Below, piece by piece: positions 24,992 to 32,897 of a stretch of DNA of 32,897 bases; within the stretch, counting starts at the first letter, position 1, and the number at the start of each line of letters is the position of its first letter. The notes below the pieces were generated by a model. It worked only from the letters and a program-made list of their open reading frames with translations. It had not been told where the DNA came from and did not search any database. Where the stretch lies: assembly GCA_017481725.1 (NCBI GenBank), contig JAFUOX010000025.1, forward strand, positions 1-32,897, given 5' to 3'. Both the position numbers and the translations under genes were made by a program. This DNA comes from Kiritimatiellia bacterium (GTDB lineage: Bacteria > Verrucomicrobiota > Kiritimatiellia > RFP12 > UBA3636).

Positions 24992-25968
24992 TGATAAATC
25001 AGTTGCTAGCTGCAATCAATACTCTGTGCCCAATCATAATTATGGTTGGGCTTGGTGTGTTTTTGCGGCATAGAAGGTTTTTGGCAGAGGCTTTTTTCAA
25101 GGAGCTTAATAGACTTATTTTCTGGGTCGCTTTGCCTTGCTTACTTGTTTCAAAAATAATGAATTGTAGGTTTGATGGTGGCTGGGGAAAAATGATTTTG
25201 GTTTTAATTCTATCAACCCTATTAATAGCAGCTGTTGCATGGTTTGGTGCCCCTTTGATGGGTGTAGGGAAGCGCTCTCGTGGTTCATTTACACAATCTG
25301 TTTTTCGTAGCAATAATGCGTATGTGGGAATCCCAGTCATACAGCTAGCTGTTATGCATTTGCCGAATGCCTCTGAGCTAACAAGCTTAGCAATGCTGAC
25401 CTTGGCTCCTTGTTTGATTTTATACAATGTTATGGCTGTAATTGTTCTAATGCCAGATAGTATTGCTGCATCAGAAAATGGAGATACAAATCAGCTTTCA
25501 TTTGGTGCTCAGATAAAGCGTGTAATTTTGGGGATTGCAAAAAATCCGTTGATTATCGGCTGTGTGCTAGGAGTTGTGTTGATGCTGTTTAAGGTTGATT
25601 TCCCTGTGTCAATAGATAAAACCTTTGAGCATATTGGTAACCTATCAACACCAGGAGCTTTACTTGCACTAGGTGGGTCTTTAACGGTTGAGCGCCTACG
25701 GAGCTCTATAAAACTTTCTCATTTAGCCGCATTTTTGAAGCTAGTTGTGTGCCCACTGATTGGATTGGGGCTAAGCTTTGTATTTGGCTTGACTCCTATG
25801 GCAAGATTTATTGTATTGATTTTCCTATCATGCCCAAGTGCTGTAGCTTCATATGTGATGGCTGCTGAGATGAAGGGCGATGCAACATTGGCAGCAAGCA
25901 CAGTTGCACTAACAACCATTTATTCTTTGATAGCGATAGGTATGGTTGTGTTCTTTGCAGGTATATAA
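24991..25968 (+). CDS. AEC-family transporter (auxin efflux carrier-like, Mem_trans)
   Basis: This 325-residue protein is built of about ten membrane segments arranged as two similar halves, typical of the AEC family. Recognisable segments are 'LCPIIIMVGLGVFLRHRRFL', 'SVFRSNNAYVGIPVI', 'HIGNLSTPGALLALGGSL' and 'SCPSAVASYVMAAEMKGDATLAAS'. Bacterial homologues move malate, malonate or other small carboxylates, but specificity cannot be read here. It is translationally coupled to the NSS transporter upstream, an uncommon pairing of two unrelated carriers. No clear terminator points in its direction before the convergent tRNA-Cys. Confidence 0.9.
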   Translation: MINQLLAAINTLCPIIIMVGLGVFLRHRRFLAEAFFKELNRLIFWVALPCLLVSKIMNCRFDGGWGKMILVLILSTLLIAAVAWFGAPLMGVGKRSRGSFTQSVFRSNNAYVGIPVIQLAVMHLPNASELTSLAMLTLAPCLILYNVMAVIVLMPDSIAASENGDTNQLSFGAQIKRVILGIAKNPLIIGCVLGVVLMLFKVDFPVSIDKTFEHIGNLSTPGALLALGGSLTVERLRSSIKLSHLAAFLKLVVCPLIGLGLSFVFGLTPMARFIVLIFLSCPSAVASYVMAAEMKGDATLAASTVALTTIYSLIAIGMVVFFAGI

Positions 25969-25972
25969 AAAC

Positions 25973-26005
25973 AAAAAAACCTAACGGCTCTATAAAACCA
26001 TCAGG
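25973..26005 (-). terminator. Terminator of tRNA-Cys
   Basis: On the minus strand CCTGATGG and CCGTTAGG form an 8-bp stem with two G-U pairs, followed by TTTTTTT (25973-25979 on plus). Confidence 0.78.
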
Positions 26006-26014
26006 GCAAAAAAA

Positions 26015-26088
26015 TGGAGGCGTGAATCGGAGTCGAACCGATCTACAGGGATTTGCAGTCCCGTGCCTAGCCGCTTGGCTATCACGCC
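26015..26088 (-). tRNA. tRNA-Cys (anticodon GCA)
   Basis: On the minus strand the acceptor GGCGTGA pairs with TCACGCC, followed by discriminator T (U73, the cysteine identity base) and encoded CCA (26015-26017). The anticodon loop CTGCAAA gives GCA, and the T arm is ATCGG-TTCGACT-CCGAT. It is a single-gene unit with its own promoter and terminator. Confidence 0.95.
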
Positions 26089-26104
26089 TCAAAAAACTTT
26101 GCAT

Positions 26105-26134
26105 AATTTATCATAAACGATGGTTGTATGTCAA
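26105..26134 (-). promoter_or_regulatory. Promoter of tRNA-Cys
   Basis: On the minus strand a perfect TTGACA (26129-26134), an 18-bp spacer and TAAATT (26105-26110). The start would fall near 26098, about ten bases before the mature tRNA end. Confidence 0.7.
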
Positions 26135-26158
26135 TAGGAATAAAAAAAATATTATTTC

Positions 26159-26253
26159 GGGAAAATTGTAACCCCAATGGGTAAAGCAACACCCACAACC
26201 GCAGTCCCATTGGCATCACGTGAATCTCGTGAGCACTACACAAGAATTTTCCC
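26159..26253. other. Structured intergenic element, three stems; possible ncRNA
   Basis: Three perfect stems nest into a three-way junction. The outer stem is GGGAAAATT (26159-26167) with AATTTTCCC (26245-26253). Inner stem 1 is CCAATGGG (26174-26181) with CCCATTGG (26206-26213) around a 24-base C-rich loop. Inner stem 2 is TCACG (26216-26220) with CGTGA (26228-26232) around a 7-base loop. It lies between the divergent tRNA-Cys and pheS promoters, outside both predicted transcripts. I cannot match it to a known riboswitch, T-box or ncRNA, and the strand is undecided. Confidence 0.6.
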
Positions 26254-26285
26254 AAATATGAACTTTGGGGATGGCACTATTATCC

Positions 26286-26314
26286 TTGACTGAATTCCCA
26301 ATATAAAGTATTAT
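26286..26314 (+). promoter_or_regulatory. Promoter of pheST
   Basis: TTGACT (26286-26291), 17 bp, TATTAT (26309-26314). This leaves a leader of about 75 nt before the ATG at 26396. I see no T-box anticodon loop or phenylalanine-rich leader peptide in that leader. Confidence 0.75.
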
Positions 26315-26395
26315 TTTATGAAGTTTCCTTATATTATAAGGTTTAGTGATTTTTGTGGGATTGTTCGTTCCTACTATTAAAATAAAGGGTCAAAA

Positions 26396-27412
26396 ATGAC
26401 AATTGATGAGTTATCACAGATTAAAGCAACAGCCCTTGCTGAATTAGCAGCAGCAAAAACACCAGATGAGGTAGAGGCGTTGCGCATTAAATATTTGGGT
26501 GCAAAGAATGGATTATTGCCAGCATTGATGAAGCAGCTCAAGGATGTGCCTCCAGCTGATAAGCCTCTAATGGGTAAAGAATTAAATGCACTTCGTACAG
26601 CAATTACAGATGCGCTTCAGGCTGCAAAGGATGCTTCTAGCGGTGCTGCAGAAGCTGTTGAACCATTTGATTTTTCACTTCCTGGCAACTGGAACAAGTC
26701 AGGTGCTATGCACCCGGTTTCAAGCGTTATTGAGGAAACAACACGTATCTTTGCTCAGCTTGGCTTCACCGTTGCTGATGGCCCAGATATGGAAACAGAA
26801 TTTAATAACTTTGATGCTCTAAATACAGCAAAGCACCATCCATCACGTGATGAACGCGATACCTTCTGGCTAGCAGATGGCAATCTATTGCGTACCCAAA
26901 CCTCACCAGTGCAGATTCGTGCAATGCTTGCAACAAAGCCACCTGTGCGTATCATTAACCCTGGCCGCTGCTATCGTCGCGACACAACAGACGCAACCCA
27001 CGCAGCAAACTTCCATCAGATTGAGGGCTTGTATGTTGATACAAAGCCAGTTTCTCTTGCAGACCTAAAGAGCACACTTGCTCATTTTGCACGCGAGATG
27101 ATGGGTCCAAATGTTAAGGTTCGCTTCCGTCCTCACTTCTTCCCATTCACTGAGCCAAGCGTGGAGGTGGATTTCTCTTGCCACCTTTGTCATGGTAAGG
27201 GCTGCCGCGTATGTAAGCAGAGCGGTTGGATTGAGATTGCTGGTGCTGGCATTGTAGATACACGCGTATTCAAGCACATTGGTTATCCAGAGGATTGCTA
27301 TGGCTTTGCTTTTGGTATGGGTGTTGAGCGTATTGCAATGATTAAGCATGGTATTACAGATCTACGTCATCTCTACACAAATGACTTGAGATACCTCAAG
27401 CAGTTTGTTTAA
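26396..27412 (+). CDS. pheS: Phenylalanine-tRNA ligase alpha subunit
   Basis: This 338-residue catalytic subunit of the alpha2-beta2 enzyme charges tRNA-Phe. An N-terminal coiled-coil (about 1-85) that contacts tRNA is followed by the class II synthetase core: motif 1 'HPVSSVIEETTRIFAQLGF', motif 2 'GRCYRRDTTDATHAANFHQIEGLYVD' and 'FRPHFFPFTEPSVEVDFSC', and motif 3 'GFAFGMGVERIAMIKHGI'. Length is normal. AAAGGG before the ATG and the promoter at 26286 support the start. pheT follows after 47 bp. Confidence 0.97.
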   Translation: MTIDELSQIKATALAELAAAKTPDEVEALRIKYLGAKNGLLPALMKQLKDVPPADKPLMGKELNALRTAITDALQAAKDASSGAAEAVEPFDFSLPGNWNKSGAMHPVSSVIEETTRIFAQLGFTVADGPDMETEFNNFDALNTAKHHPSRDERDTFWLADGNLLRTQTSPVQIRAMLATKPPVRIINPGRCYRRDTTDATHAANFHQIEGLYVDTKPVSLADLKSTLAHFAREMMGPNVKVRFRPHFFPFTEPSVEVDFSCHLCHGKGCRVCKQSGWIEIAGAGIVDTRVFKHIGYPEDCYGFAFGMGVERIAMIKHGITDLRHLYTNDLRYLKQFV

Positions 27413-27459
27413 TTGATGGTTTTTGAAATAATTTAAGAGAGAGAGAGTAGGATTTAAAA

Positions 27460-29868
27460 ATGAAATTACCAATTAGCTGGTTAGCAGAATATATTGACAT
27501 TTCTGATTTGTCTGTTCAAGAGCTTGCAGATAGAATTACATTTGCAGGTATTGAGATTGAGGGAATTGAGCAGGTTGGCCCTTGCTTTGACAATATTGTT
27601 GTAGCAGAGGTACGCGAGTGCGCAGACCATCCAAATTCAGATCACCTCCATGTCACAAAGGTATGGGATGGAGAGAATGAGTATCAGGTTGTTTGTGGTG
27701 CTCCAAACTGCCGTGCAGGCTTAATTACACCACTTGCTCGTATCGGTGCAATTGTTCCAGATGGAAAGTTTGAGATTAAAAAGGGTAAGCTACGCGGAGT
27801 TGAGTCCTTTGGTATGCTTTGCTCTGCTCGTGAGCTAATGCTTTCTGCGGATCATGCAGGAATTATGGAGTTAGATCCAAGCCTAAAGCCTGGTACTCCA
27901 TTGTCTGATTTGTATGGCTCTTCCGAGACCGTTTTTGATGTTGAAATCACTTGGAATCGTCCTGACTGCTTGTCTATCATCGGTATTGCACGTGAGTTTG
28001 CTGCAATTCTTGGCCGCCCACTAAAGCTTCCGGAGGTAGATTTCCCTGTGGTAGAAGCTAAGGCAGCAGATTTGTGCAGCGTAAAGATTGAAAATGCAGT
28101 AAATTGCCCTAACTACACAGCGCGCGTGCTTCCACATGTTGAACGTTTGCCAAGCCCAGAGTTTATGCGTAAGCGCCTAGAGCTTTGCGGTCAGCGTTCT
28201 ATTGATGTTGTTGTTGACGTATCCAACTACGTAATGCTTGAGTGTGGTCAGCCTTTGCACACCTTTGATTATGAGTGCGTAAAGGATCATTCAATTATTG
28301 TTCGCAATGCAGCTGAGGGTGAGAAGATTAAGACTCTTGATGATGTTGAGCGCACACTTGATGCTTCAATGCTTCTAATTACAGATCCAGCTGGTCCATT
28401 GGCAGTTGCTGGTGTAATGGGTGGCGAGGGCAGTCAGATTCGTGAGAACACAAGCTCCGTACTTCTAGAGGCAGCAAGCTTCTATGCTCCATCTATTAAG
28501 TACACTGCCACAAAGCTAGAGCTTCGCACCGAGTCTTCTCATCGCTATGAGCGTGGTGTAGATCCATTCTTAACAGATTGGGCAAGCCGCCGTGCATGTC
28601 ACCTTCTTGCAAAGTATGCAAATGCAACTGTTGCAGAGGGCGTGGTGAGTGTTGATTCTCGCCCAGCAGAGCCAATGCGCGTAACCTTGCGTCATGCTCG
28701 CGTAAATGCTGTTATCGGTATGGAAATCCCAGTTGAGCAGCAGAATGGAATTTTGACATCTCTCGCATTTGAAATTGAGAGTCAGACACCTGAAGCAACA
28801 ACCTTCAAGGTTCCTTCCTATCGCGTAGATGTTGATTGCGAAGCAGATTTGATTGAAGAGATTGCTCGTATGAATGGCTTGGATGCTCTTCCTGATGTGC
28901 TTCCAACCACAACAATCGTTCCAACAGCAGATGATTCTGCTATCCGTGCAGCAAGTCTATGCCGCCGCACTCTCTGCCAGCTTGGCTTTACAGAGATTAT
29001 GAACTATAGTTTCACAGCTCCAGCAATACTTGATGCATTCCAGCCATCTACTGCTGATTCTCGTATTGTGCTTCCAAATCCTGTAAGTGCAGATCATTCT
29101 GTAATGCGTGATTCTTTGATACCTCAGATGCTTGACATTATGTCCTACAATAATTCACATGGCACACAAACAGCAAGCCTATTTGAGATGGGACGCGTGT
29201 TCTATAAGGATGCAAAGGGAGCTTATGCAGAAGAGGATCGTGTTTGCGTTGGTATGATGGGCTATGCAGGCCGTGCAGCAACAGATTGCGTTCGCCCAGT
29301 TGAGGCTGGTGAAGCAATTCTATGGCTAAAGGGTGCTCTTGAGAGCTTAACACATCGCTTGCACACTCCACCAATGACAATGAAGGCAGCAGATATTGAG
29401 GGCTTTGATAAGGGCTGTGCAGCTGTGATAGTTATTGCAGGTCGCCCAGCTGGTGTAATCGGCTTAATCAATTCTGATGTTCGCAAGAAGCGCCGCATTA
29501 TGTCACCTCTAGTAATTGCTGAGCTAAAGCGCTCTGTGCTTCTAACAAATGCATTTAAGGTGGTAAATGCAAAGGATGTTCCAATGTTCCCTGCATCTAC
29601 ACGTGATATTGCACTTATTAGCGGTGCTGGTGTAACACATGAGCAGCTTGTTCAGGTAATGAAGAAGGCTGGTCCTGCAGAACTAACAGGAATTACTTTG
29701 TTTGATATCTTTAAGGATAAGAAGCTAAATGGGCGCACCTCTTTGGCATATAGCCTAGAGTTCCGCTCTCCAGAGCGTACTCTAAAGGATGAAGAGGTTA
29801 ATGCTGCACTTGATAAGATTAAGTCTGCATTGAAGGCAAAGCTTCAGGTTGAAATCCGCGGCGAGTAA
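27460..29868 (+). CDS. pheT: Phenylalanine-tRNA ligase beta subunit
   Basis: The 802-residue beta subunit has the standard long bacterial architecture: an N-terminal EMAP-like tRNA-binding domain (about 40-150, 'VVAEVRECADHPNSDHLHVTKV'), B3/B4 editing domain (about 210-380, with 'ERGVDPFLTDWASRRA'), B5 domain (about 405-475), a pseudo-catalytic core, and the C-terminal anticodon-binding FDX-ACB domain (about 708-802, 'FPASTRDIALI…SLAYSLEFRSPERTL'). It clears mischarged tyrosine and recognises tRNA-Phe. AGGA precedes the ATG inside a GA-repeat stretch. A terminator hairpin follows. Confidence 0.97.
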   Translation: MKLPISWLAEYIDISDLSVQELADRITFAGIEIEGIEQVGPCFDNIVVAEVRECADHPNSDHLHVTKVWDGENEYQVVCGAPNCRAGLITPLARIGAIVPDGKFEIKKGKLRGVESFGMLCSARELMLSADHAGIMELDPSLKPGTPLSDLYGSSETVFDVEITWNRPDCLSIIGIAREFAAILGRPLKLPEVDFPVVEAKAADLCSVKIENAVNCPNYTARVLPHVERLPSPEFMRKRLELCGQRSIDVVVDVSNYVMLECGQPLHTFDYECVKDHSIIVRNAAEGEKIKTLDDVERTLDASMLLITDPAGPLAVAGVMGGEGSQIRENTSSVLLEAASFYAPSIKYTATKLELRTESSHRYERGVDPFLTDWASRRACHLLAKYANATVAEGVVSVDSRPAEPMRVTLRHARVNAVIGMEIPVEQQNGILTSLAFEIESQTPEATTFKVPSYRVDVDCEADLIEEIARMNGLDALPDVLPTTTIVPTADDSAIRAASLCRRTLCQLGFTEIMNYSFTAPAILDAFQPSTADSRIVLPNPVSADHSVMRDSLIPQMLDIMSYNNSHGTQTASLFEMGRVFYKDAKGAYAEEDRVCVGMMGYAGRAATDCVRPVEAGEAILWLKGALESLTHRLHTPPMTMKAADIEGFDKGCAAVIVIAGRPAGVIGLINSDVRKKRRIMSPLVIAELKRSVLLTNAFKVVNAKDVPMFPASTRDIALISGAGVTHEQLVQVMKKAGPAELTGITLFDIFKDKKLNGRTSLAYSLEFRSPERTLKDEEVNAALDKIKSALKAKLQVEIRGE

Positions 29869-29881
29869 TTCTCAAAAATAG

Positions 29882-29924
29882 AAATTGGTGTTCGGCCATC
29901 AATTAGCCGACGCCAATTTTATGT
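29882..29924 (+). terminator. Terminator after pheT
   Basis: AAATTGGTGTTCGGC and GCCGACGCCAATTT pair with one G-U pair and one bulge around a CATCAATTA loop, followed by TTTTATGT. The tail is short, so termination may be partial. Confidence 0.7.
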
Positions 29925-29959
29925 AACAGCGTAATTATTGAAATTTTCAAGGAGAAAAA

Positions 29960-30922
29960 ATGAAAGTTCTTGTGACAGGTAGTGCTGGTTTTATTGGTAT
30001 GCATTTGTGCAAGCGCCTAATTGCTCAAGGCCACGAGGTTGTGGGCTTGGATAATTTCAATAATTATTATTCGGTGGCTCTTAAGGAGGCCCGCAATGCT
30101 GAGCTTGAGGCTTTGCATGCAGGCTTTAGACTTGAGCGCATGGATTTGTGTGAGAAGTCAGCACTAGAGGCTCTTTTCGCAAAGGAAAAATTTGATGTTG
30201 TTTGCAATCTAGCTGCACAAGCTGGTGTTCGCTATTCTCTAACAAATCCAGATGTCTATGTTAAGAGCAACCTTGAGGGCTTTGTAAATATACTTGAGTG
30301 CTGCCGTAATTTTTCAGTGCCAAAGCTAGTTTATGCATCTAGCTCTAGTGTGTATGGTGGAAATACAAAGATTCCATTTGCAGAGACAGATAAGGTTGAT
30401 AATCCAGTAAGCCTATACGCTGCCACAAAGAAGGCAAATGAGCTTATGGCTCATACCTATAGTCATTTATTTGGATTGCAGACAATCGGCTTGCGCTTCT
30501 TTACTGTTTATGGTCCATGGGGTCGCCCAGATATGGCAATGTGGCTATTTACTGATGCAATGCTTGCAGGTAAGCCAATCAAGGTATTTAATCACGGAAA
30601 CATGATGCGTGATTTCACATACATTGATGATATTGTTGCTGGTGTGGTTGCTTGTATTGAATCAACAAATCTTTCAAAGTATGAGCTATTTAATATCGGT
30701 AATTGCCACTCTGAAAAGCTAATGCATTTAATTGAGGTGCTTGGTGATGCTCTTGGAGTAAAGCCAGAGATGGAAATGCTTCCTATGCAGCCAGGTGATG
30801 TGCCAGCAACCTATGCAGATATTACATCAATAAGTGAAAAGCTTGGCTTTAAACCAACAACACTTATTGAAGAGGGCATCCCTAAATTTGTTGAATGGTA
30901 CAAAATGTATCATAAGCTCTAA
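29960..30922 (+). CDS. NAD-dependent nucleotide-sugar epimerase (UDP-glucuronate 4-epimerase-like)
   Basis: The 320-residue extended short-chain dehydrogenase has the Rossmann signature G7-SAGFIG13, the catalytic Y153-x3-K157 pair, and a serine at about 128-130 ('YASSSSVYG'). The segments 'AAQAGVRYSLTNPDVYVKSNLEGFVNILECCR' and 'FFTVYGPWGRPDMAMWLFTDAML' are typical of the UDP-glucuronate 4-epimerase group, which makes UDP-galacturonate for polysaccharides. The exact sugar is inferred from similarity. AAGGAG precedes the ATG. The TrmJ-type methyltransferase gene follows after 25 bp with no terminator, so they are likely co-transcribed. Confidence 0.9.
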   Translation: MKVLVTGSAGFIGMHLCKRLIAQGHEVVGLDNFNNYYSVALKEARNAELEALHAGFRLERMDLCEKSALEALFAKEKFDVVCNLAAQAGVRYSLTNPDVYVKSNLEGFVNILECCRNFSVPKLVYASSSSVYGGNTKIPFAETDKVDNPVSLYAATKKANELMAHTYSHLFGLQTIGLRFFTVYGPWGRPDMAMWLFTDAMLAGKPIKVFNHGNMMRDFTYIDDIVAGVVACIESTNLSKYELFNIGNCHSEKLMHLIEVLGDALGVKPEMEMLPMQPGDVPATYADITSISEKLGFKPTTLIEEGIPKFVEWYKMYHKL

Positions 30923-30947
30923 TATTTCATTTTGGAGCATATAAGCT

Positions 30948-31751
30948 ATGGCACTTGATAATATTGTGGTAGTATTAGTGGGAACACTATATGGTGGCAA
31001 TGTGGGAAGCACTTGCCGTGCCATGGCGAATATGGGTATTAAGGAGCTAAGGCTTGTTAATCCACGTGAGACAATCGAGTGGGAGGATGCCACTCGTATG
31101 GCATGCCATGCCACACCAATTCTTGAGGCTCGTAAGCACTTTACAAGCTTGGAGGATGCAGTTTCAGATTGCGTTGCTGTGGTTGGCACAACTGCGCGTC
31201 AGGGCTTATATCGCCAGCATGCACTTTCCCCACGCGAGCAAGCACCAAAGCTTTTACAGCTTGCAGAGCAGGGTAAGGTGGCACTTGTTTTTGGTAGAGA
31301 GGATAAGGGTTTATTGAATGATGAGGTTTCTCTTTGCTCTCATCTTGTCCAAATCCCAACAGATAGCGAATATTCTTCATTGAACCTTTCTCAAGCAGTG
31401 ATGGTGCTTTGCTACGAGCTTTTTGCAACTCGCAATGTCTATGAGCCAATCCAGGAGAAGTCAGAGCTTGCTCCTGCACAGATGCGTAATAGAATGTTTG
31501 ATATGTGGCGAGAGCTTCTTCTTCATATAGGTTTTATGGAGGAGAAAAAAGCAGAGCACATGATGGCAGGAATAAATCGCATCTTTTCTCGTGGTGCATT
31601 AACAATAAATGACGTTAATATCATGATGGGAATTGTTCGTCAAACCTATTGGGCAGTAGATCATGATAAGCACAACCGCACTGCTCAGCGTGAGAAAAAG
31701 CTAGCAGAGCAGCAAGAAGATCAAAAATCAGAGGAGCCTTCTAATGCTTAA
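30948..31751 (+). CDS. trmJ: TrmJ-type tRNA 2'-O-methyltransferase (SPOUT)
   Basis: This 267-residue SPOUT-fold (SpoU/TrmH-class) methyltransferase is expected to methylate the ribose of residue 32 in the anticodon loop of some tRNAs, using SAM. The three SpoU motifs are clear: 'GTLYGGNVGSTCRAMANMG' (motif 1, about 13-31), 'LVFGREDKGLLNDE' (motif 2) and 'IPTDSEYSSLNLSQAVMVLCYELF' (motif 3, the knot). The C-terminal extension beyond the SPOUT domain, ending in a charged tail, matches TrmJ/TrMet(Xm32) and not shorter relatives. The stop lies eight bases inside the next gene. Confidence 0.88.
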   Translation: MALDNIVVVLVGTLYGGNVGSTCRAMANMGIKELRLVNPRETIEWEDATRMACHATPILEARKHFTSLEDAVSDCVAVVGTTARQGLYRQHALSPREQAPKLLQLAEQGKVALVFGREDKGLLNDEVSLCSHLVQIPTDSEYSSLNLSQAVMVLCYELFATRNVYEPIQEKSELAPAQMRNRMFDMWRELLLHIGFMEEKKAEHMMAGINRIFSRGALTINDVNIMMGIVRQTYWAVDHDKHNRTAQREKKLAEQQEDQKSEEPSNA

Positions 31752-32733
31752 GCGGTTGTGGGTGATAATGTATGCAACCCTGCGTGAGGGTTTACAGCAG
31801 CCTATTTGTATGCTGCTGACCCTGACAATGCTTGTGCTAACACTTCTTCAGCCACTTGTTCAACTACACACCTTTGGCGAGCCTGGTCGCTTGGTGCGAG
31901 ATGGTGGTTTTGGATTTCAGCTTATTTTTGGCCTTTTAATCGTAGTTTTTACAGCTGGCTTTACTTTAAGTAATGAATTGAGAAGCGGTACTGCTGCCGC
32001 ATCTTTAGTTAAACCAGTCTCTAGAGCTGAGTTTTTTGTAGGAAAGCTTTTGGGTGTGCTTGGTGTGCTGGTTTTATATTGGATTTGTTCCACATTTGCT
32101 ATATTTATTGCAGAAAGAGCGGCAGAGCGTTTTGTTGAAAATGCAAGGATTATTGGCTATGTACGTGATACTGGTGCCGCAGCTTTGGGGCTCGCTGTGC
32201 CATTATTGGCACTTATTTTTGCGGCGATAATGAATTATTTTAGGCATACACGTATAGGACTTGTATTTTTCAGCACAACAGTAGTATTGTATGTAGCATT
32301 ATTTATATATTTATGCTTCTATTCCTACGATAGGTATTGGTTGGGCTTTTCTGCGGAATTTGCTTCTTTTTATGATTTTAGGCTTCTAAGTGTTAGCTTT
32401 TTGTTGCTACTATTGTTAGGATGCTTTACAACAATGGCTGTTGCTTTGACAACTAGAATAAAAACAGGTGGAGCCCTAGCAATATGCTTTGTTTTATTCT
32501 CGCTTGGTTTCTTTATTGATTTAATGCTAGAATCAGGCTCTTGTGGCAGAGTGTTTGGTAATGCTCTTTCCTTAATTACACCAAATGTTCAGAGCTATTG
32601 GCTTCCAGATGCTCTTGGTAATGGGGGAACTATATCTTTAAAATATTGCCTTTCTGCTACTGTAAATTCATTCCTATACATATTGCTATATTGTTTTATA
32701 GGAATAAATCTTTTGCGAACAAAGGATTTGTAG
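31744..32733 (+). CDS. ABC-2-type transporter permease
   Basis: The 329-residue protein has about six to eight hydrophobic segments and the ABC-2 permease pattern: a cytoplasmic N-terminus, a long loop with 'AGFTLSNELRSGTAAASLVKPVSRAEFFVGKLLGVLGVL', then paired helices to the end. Such permeases export drugs, lipids or polysaccharides together with an ABC ATPase. No ATPase gene lies upstream, so it may be beyond the window or elsewhere. The start overlaps the end of trmJ by eight bases, implying coupled translation. The 33-bp minisatellite begins 20 bp after the stop, without an intervening terminator. Confidence 0.82.
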   Translation: MLKRLWVIMYATLREGLQQPICMLLTLTMLVLTLLQPLVQLHTFGEPGRLVRDGGFGFQLIFGLLIVVFTAGFTLSNELRSGTAAASLVKPVSRAEFFVGKLLGVLGVLVLYWICSTFAIFIAERAAERFVENARIIGYVRDTGAAALGLAVPLLALIFAAIMNYFRHTRIGLVFFSTTVVLYVALFIYLCFYSYDRYWLGFSAEFASFYDFRLLSVSFLLLLLLGCFTTMAVALTTRIKTGGALAICFVLFSLGFFIDLMLESGSCGRVFGNALSLITPNVQSYWLPDALGNGGTISLKYCLSATVNSFLYILLYCFIGINLLRTKDL

Positions 32734-32753
32734 AAATACTATTTAGCTCAGCG

Positions 32754-32897
32754 CATAGAAATATCGTAGCATGGTGGGCTCAGCCGCATAGAAATATCGT
32801 AGCATGGTGGTCTCAGCCCCATAGAAATATCGTGGCATGGTGGGCTCTGCCCCATAGAAATATCGTAGCATGGTGGGCTCTGCCCCATAGAAATATC
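32754..32897. repeat. 33-bp minisatellite (at least 4.4 copies)
   Basis: Units start at 32754, 32787, 32820, 32853 and 32886 (cut by the window end), each exactly 33 bp with only one or two substitutions. There are no unique spacers. The period is a multiple of three and both strands stay open: plus reads HRNIVAWWAQP per unit; minus reads PPCYDISMGQS per unit and ends at a TGA at 32748-32750. It may be a coding tandem repeat of a minus-strand gene or a non-coding array. Confidence 0.93.

Noticed and set aside
26159..26395. T-box or phenylalanine attenuator for pheST
   Set aside because: The structured element is upstream of a strong promoter at 26286-26314. No phenylalanine-codon leader peptide, terminator/antiterminator pair or T-box sequence is seen between the promoter and the start.
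32754..32897. CRISPR array
   Set aside because: The 33-bp units are directly adjacent with no unique spacers.

Overview
The window is about 33 kb of low-GC bacterial chromosome using the standard code, carrying 24 convincing protein genes and two tRNA genes. The taxon cannot be fixed from the sequence alone. Large secreted beta-helix proteins, a BspA-type leucine-rich-repeat protein, an AAA_14/DUF4143 ATPase and 'GAGACGCAGAGA'-type dispersed intergenic repeats fit a PVC-group bacterium (Lentisphaerota, Verrucomicrobiota or Kiritimatiellota), probably host-associated. This is an inference of moderate-to-low confidence. Recognisable promoters are of the housekeeping type (TTGAC[TC]-17/18-TAnnAT).

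Layout. 1-399: edge of a dispersed GAC-word repeat. 455-2724: translationally coupled serine hydrolase and HAD phosphatase. 3018-3100: tRNA-Leu(UAG) on the minus strand with its own promoter and terminator. 3368-5446: secreted LRR protein and acyl-ACP thioesterase. 5442-7154: AAA_14/DUF4143 ATPase framed by two 80-bp direct repeats (78/80 identical) that each contain a terminator hairpin. 7283-8800: HipB/HipA-type toxin-antitoxin pair with a duplicated operator/start region. 8972-12235: metallo-hydrolase, zinc-ribbon membrane protein and lipoprotein oligopeptide-binding protein. 12325-19212: two paralogous approximately 990-residue secreted beta-helix proteins on the minus strand, separated by a 940-bp repeat-filled spacer. 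19562-22432: etfB-etfA-cyclophilin-dCMP deaminase. 22671-25968: HAD-like protein, sodium-coupled (NSS) transporter and AEC-family transporter. 26015-26088: tRNA-Cys. 26159-26253: strongly structured intergenic element. 26396-29868: pheS-pheT. 29960-32733: nucleotide-sugar epimerase, TrmJ-type methyltransferase and ABC-2 permease. 32754-end: 33-bp minisatellite running off the window.

How it fits together. Housekeeping functions (pheST, trmJ, etfAB, dCMP deaminase, transporters, nucleotide-sugar epimerase) alternate with accessory material: the ATPase cassette, HipBA, and the secreted beta-helix and LRR proteins. The observations most worth following up are these. First, a 9-residue C-terminal pattern, P-x-[AS]-T-x-I-[IL]-[ILV]-x-COOH, is shared at identical register by the LRR protein and both beta-helix proteins. 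Second, the ATPase gene sits exactly between duplicated terminator repeats. Third, a large inverted array of GAC/GTC words lies between the beta-helix paralogues. Fourth, there is an unassigned three-stem element upstream of the pheS promoter. Fifth, the 33-bp terminal minisatellite is open in a reading frame on both strands.
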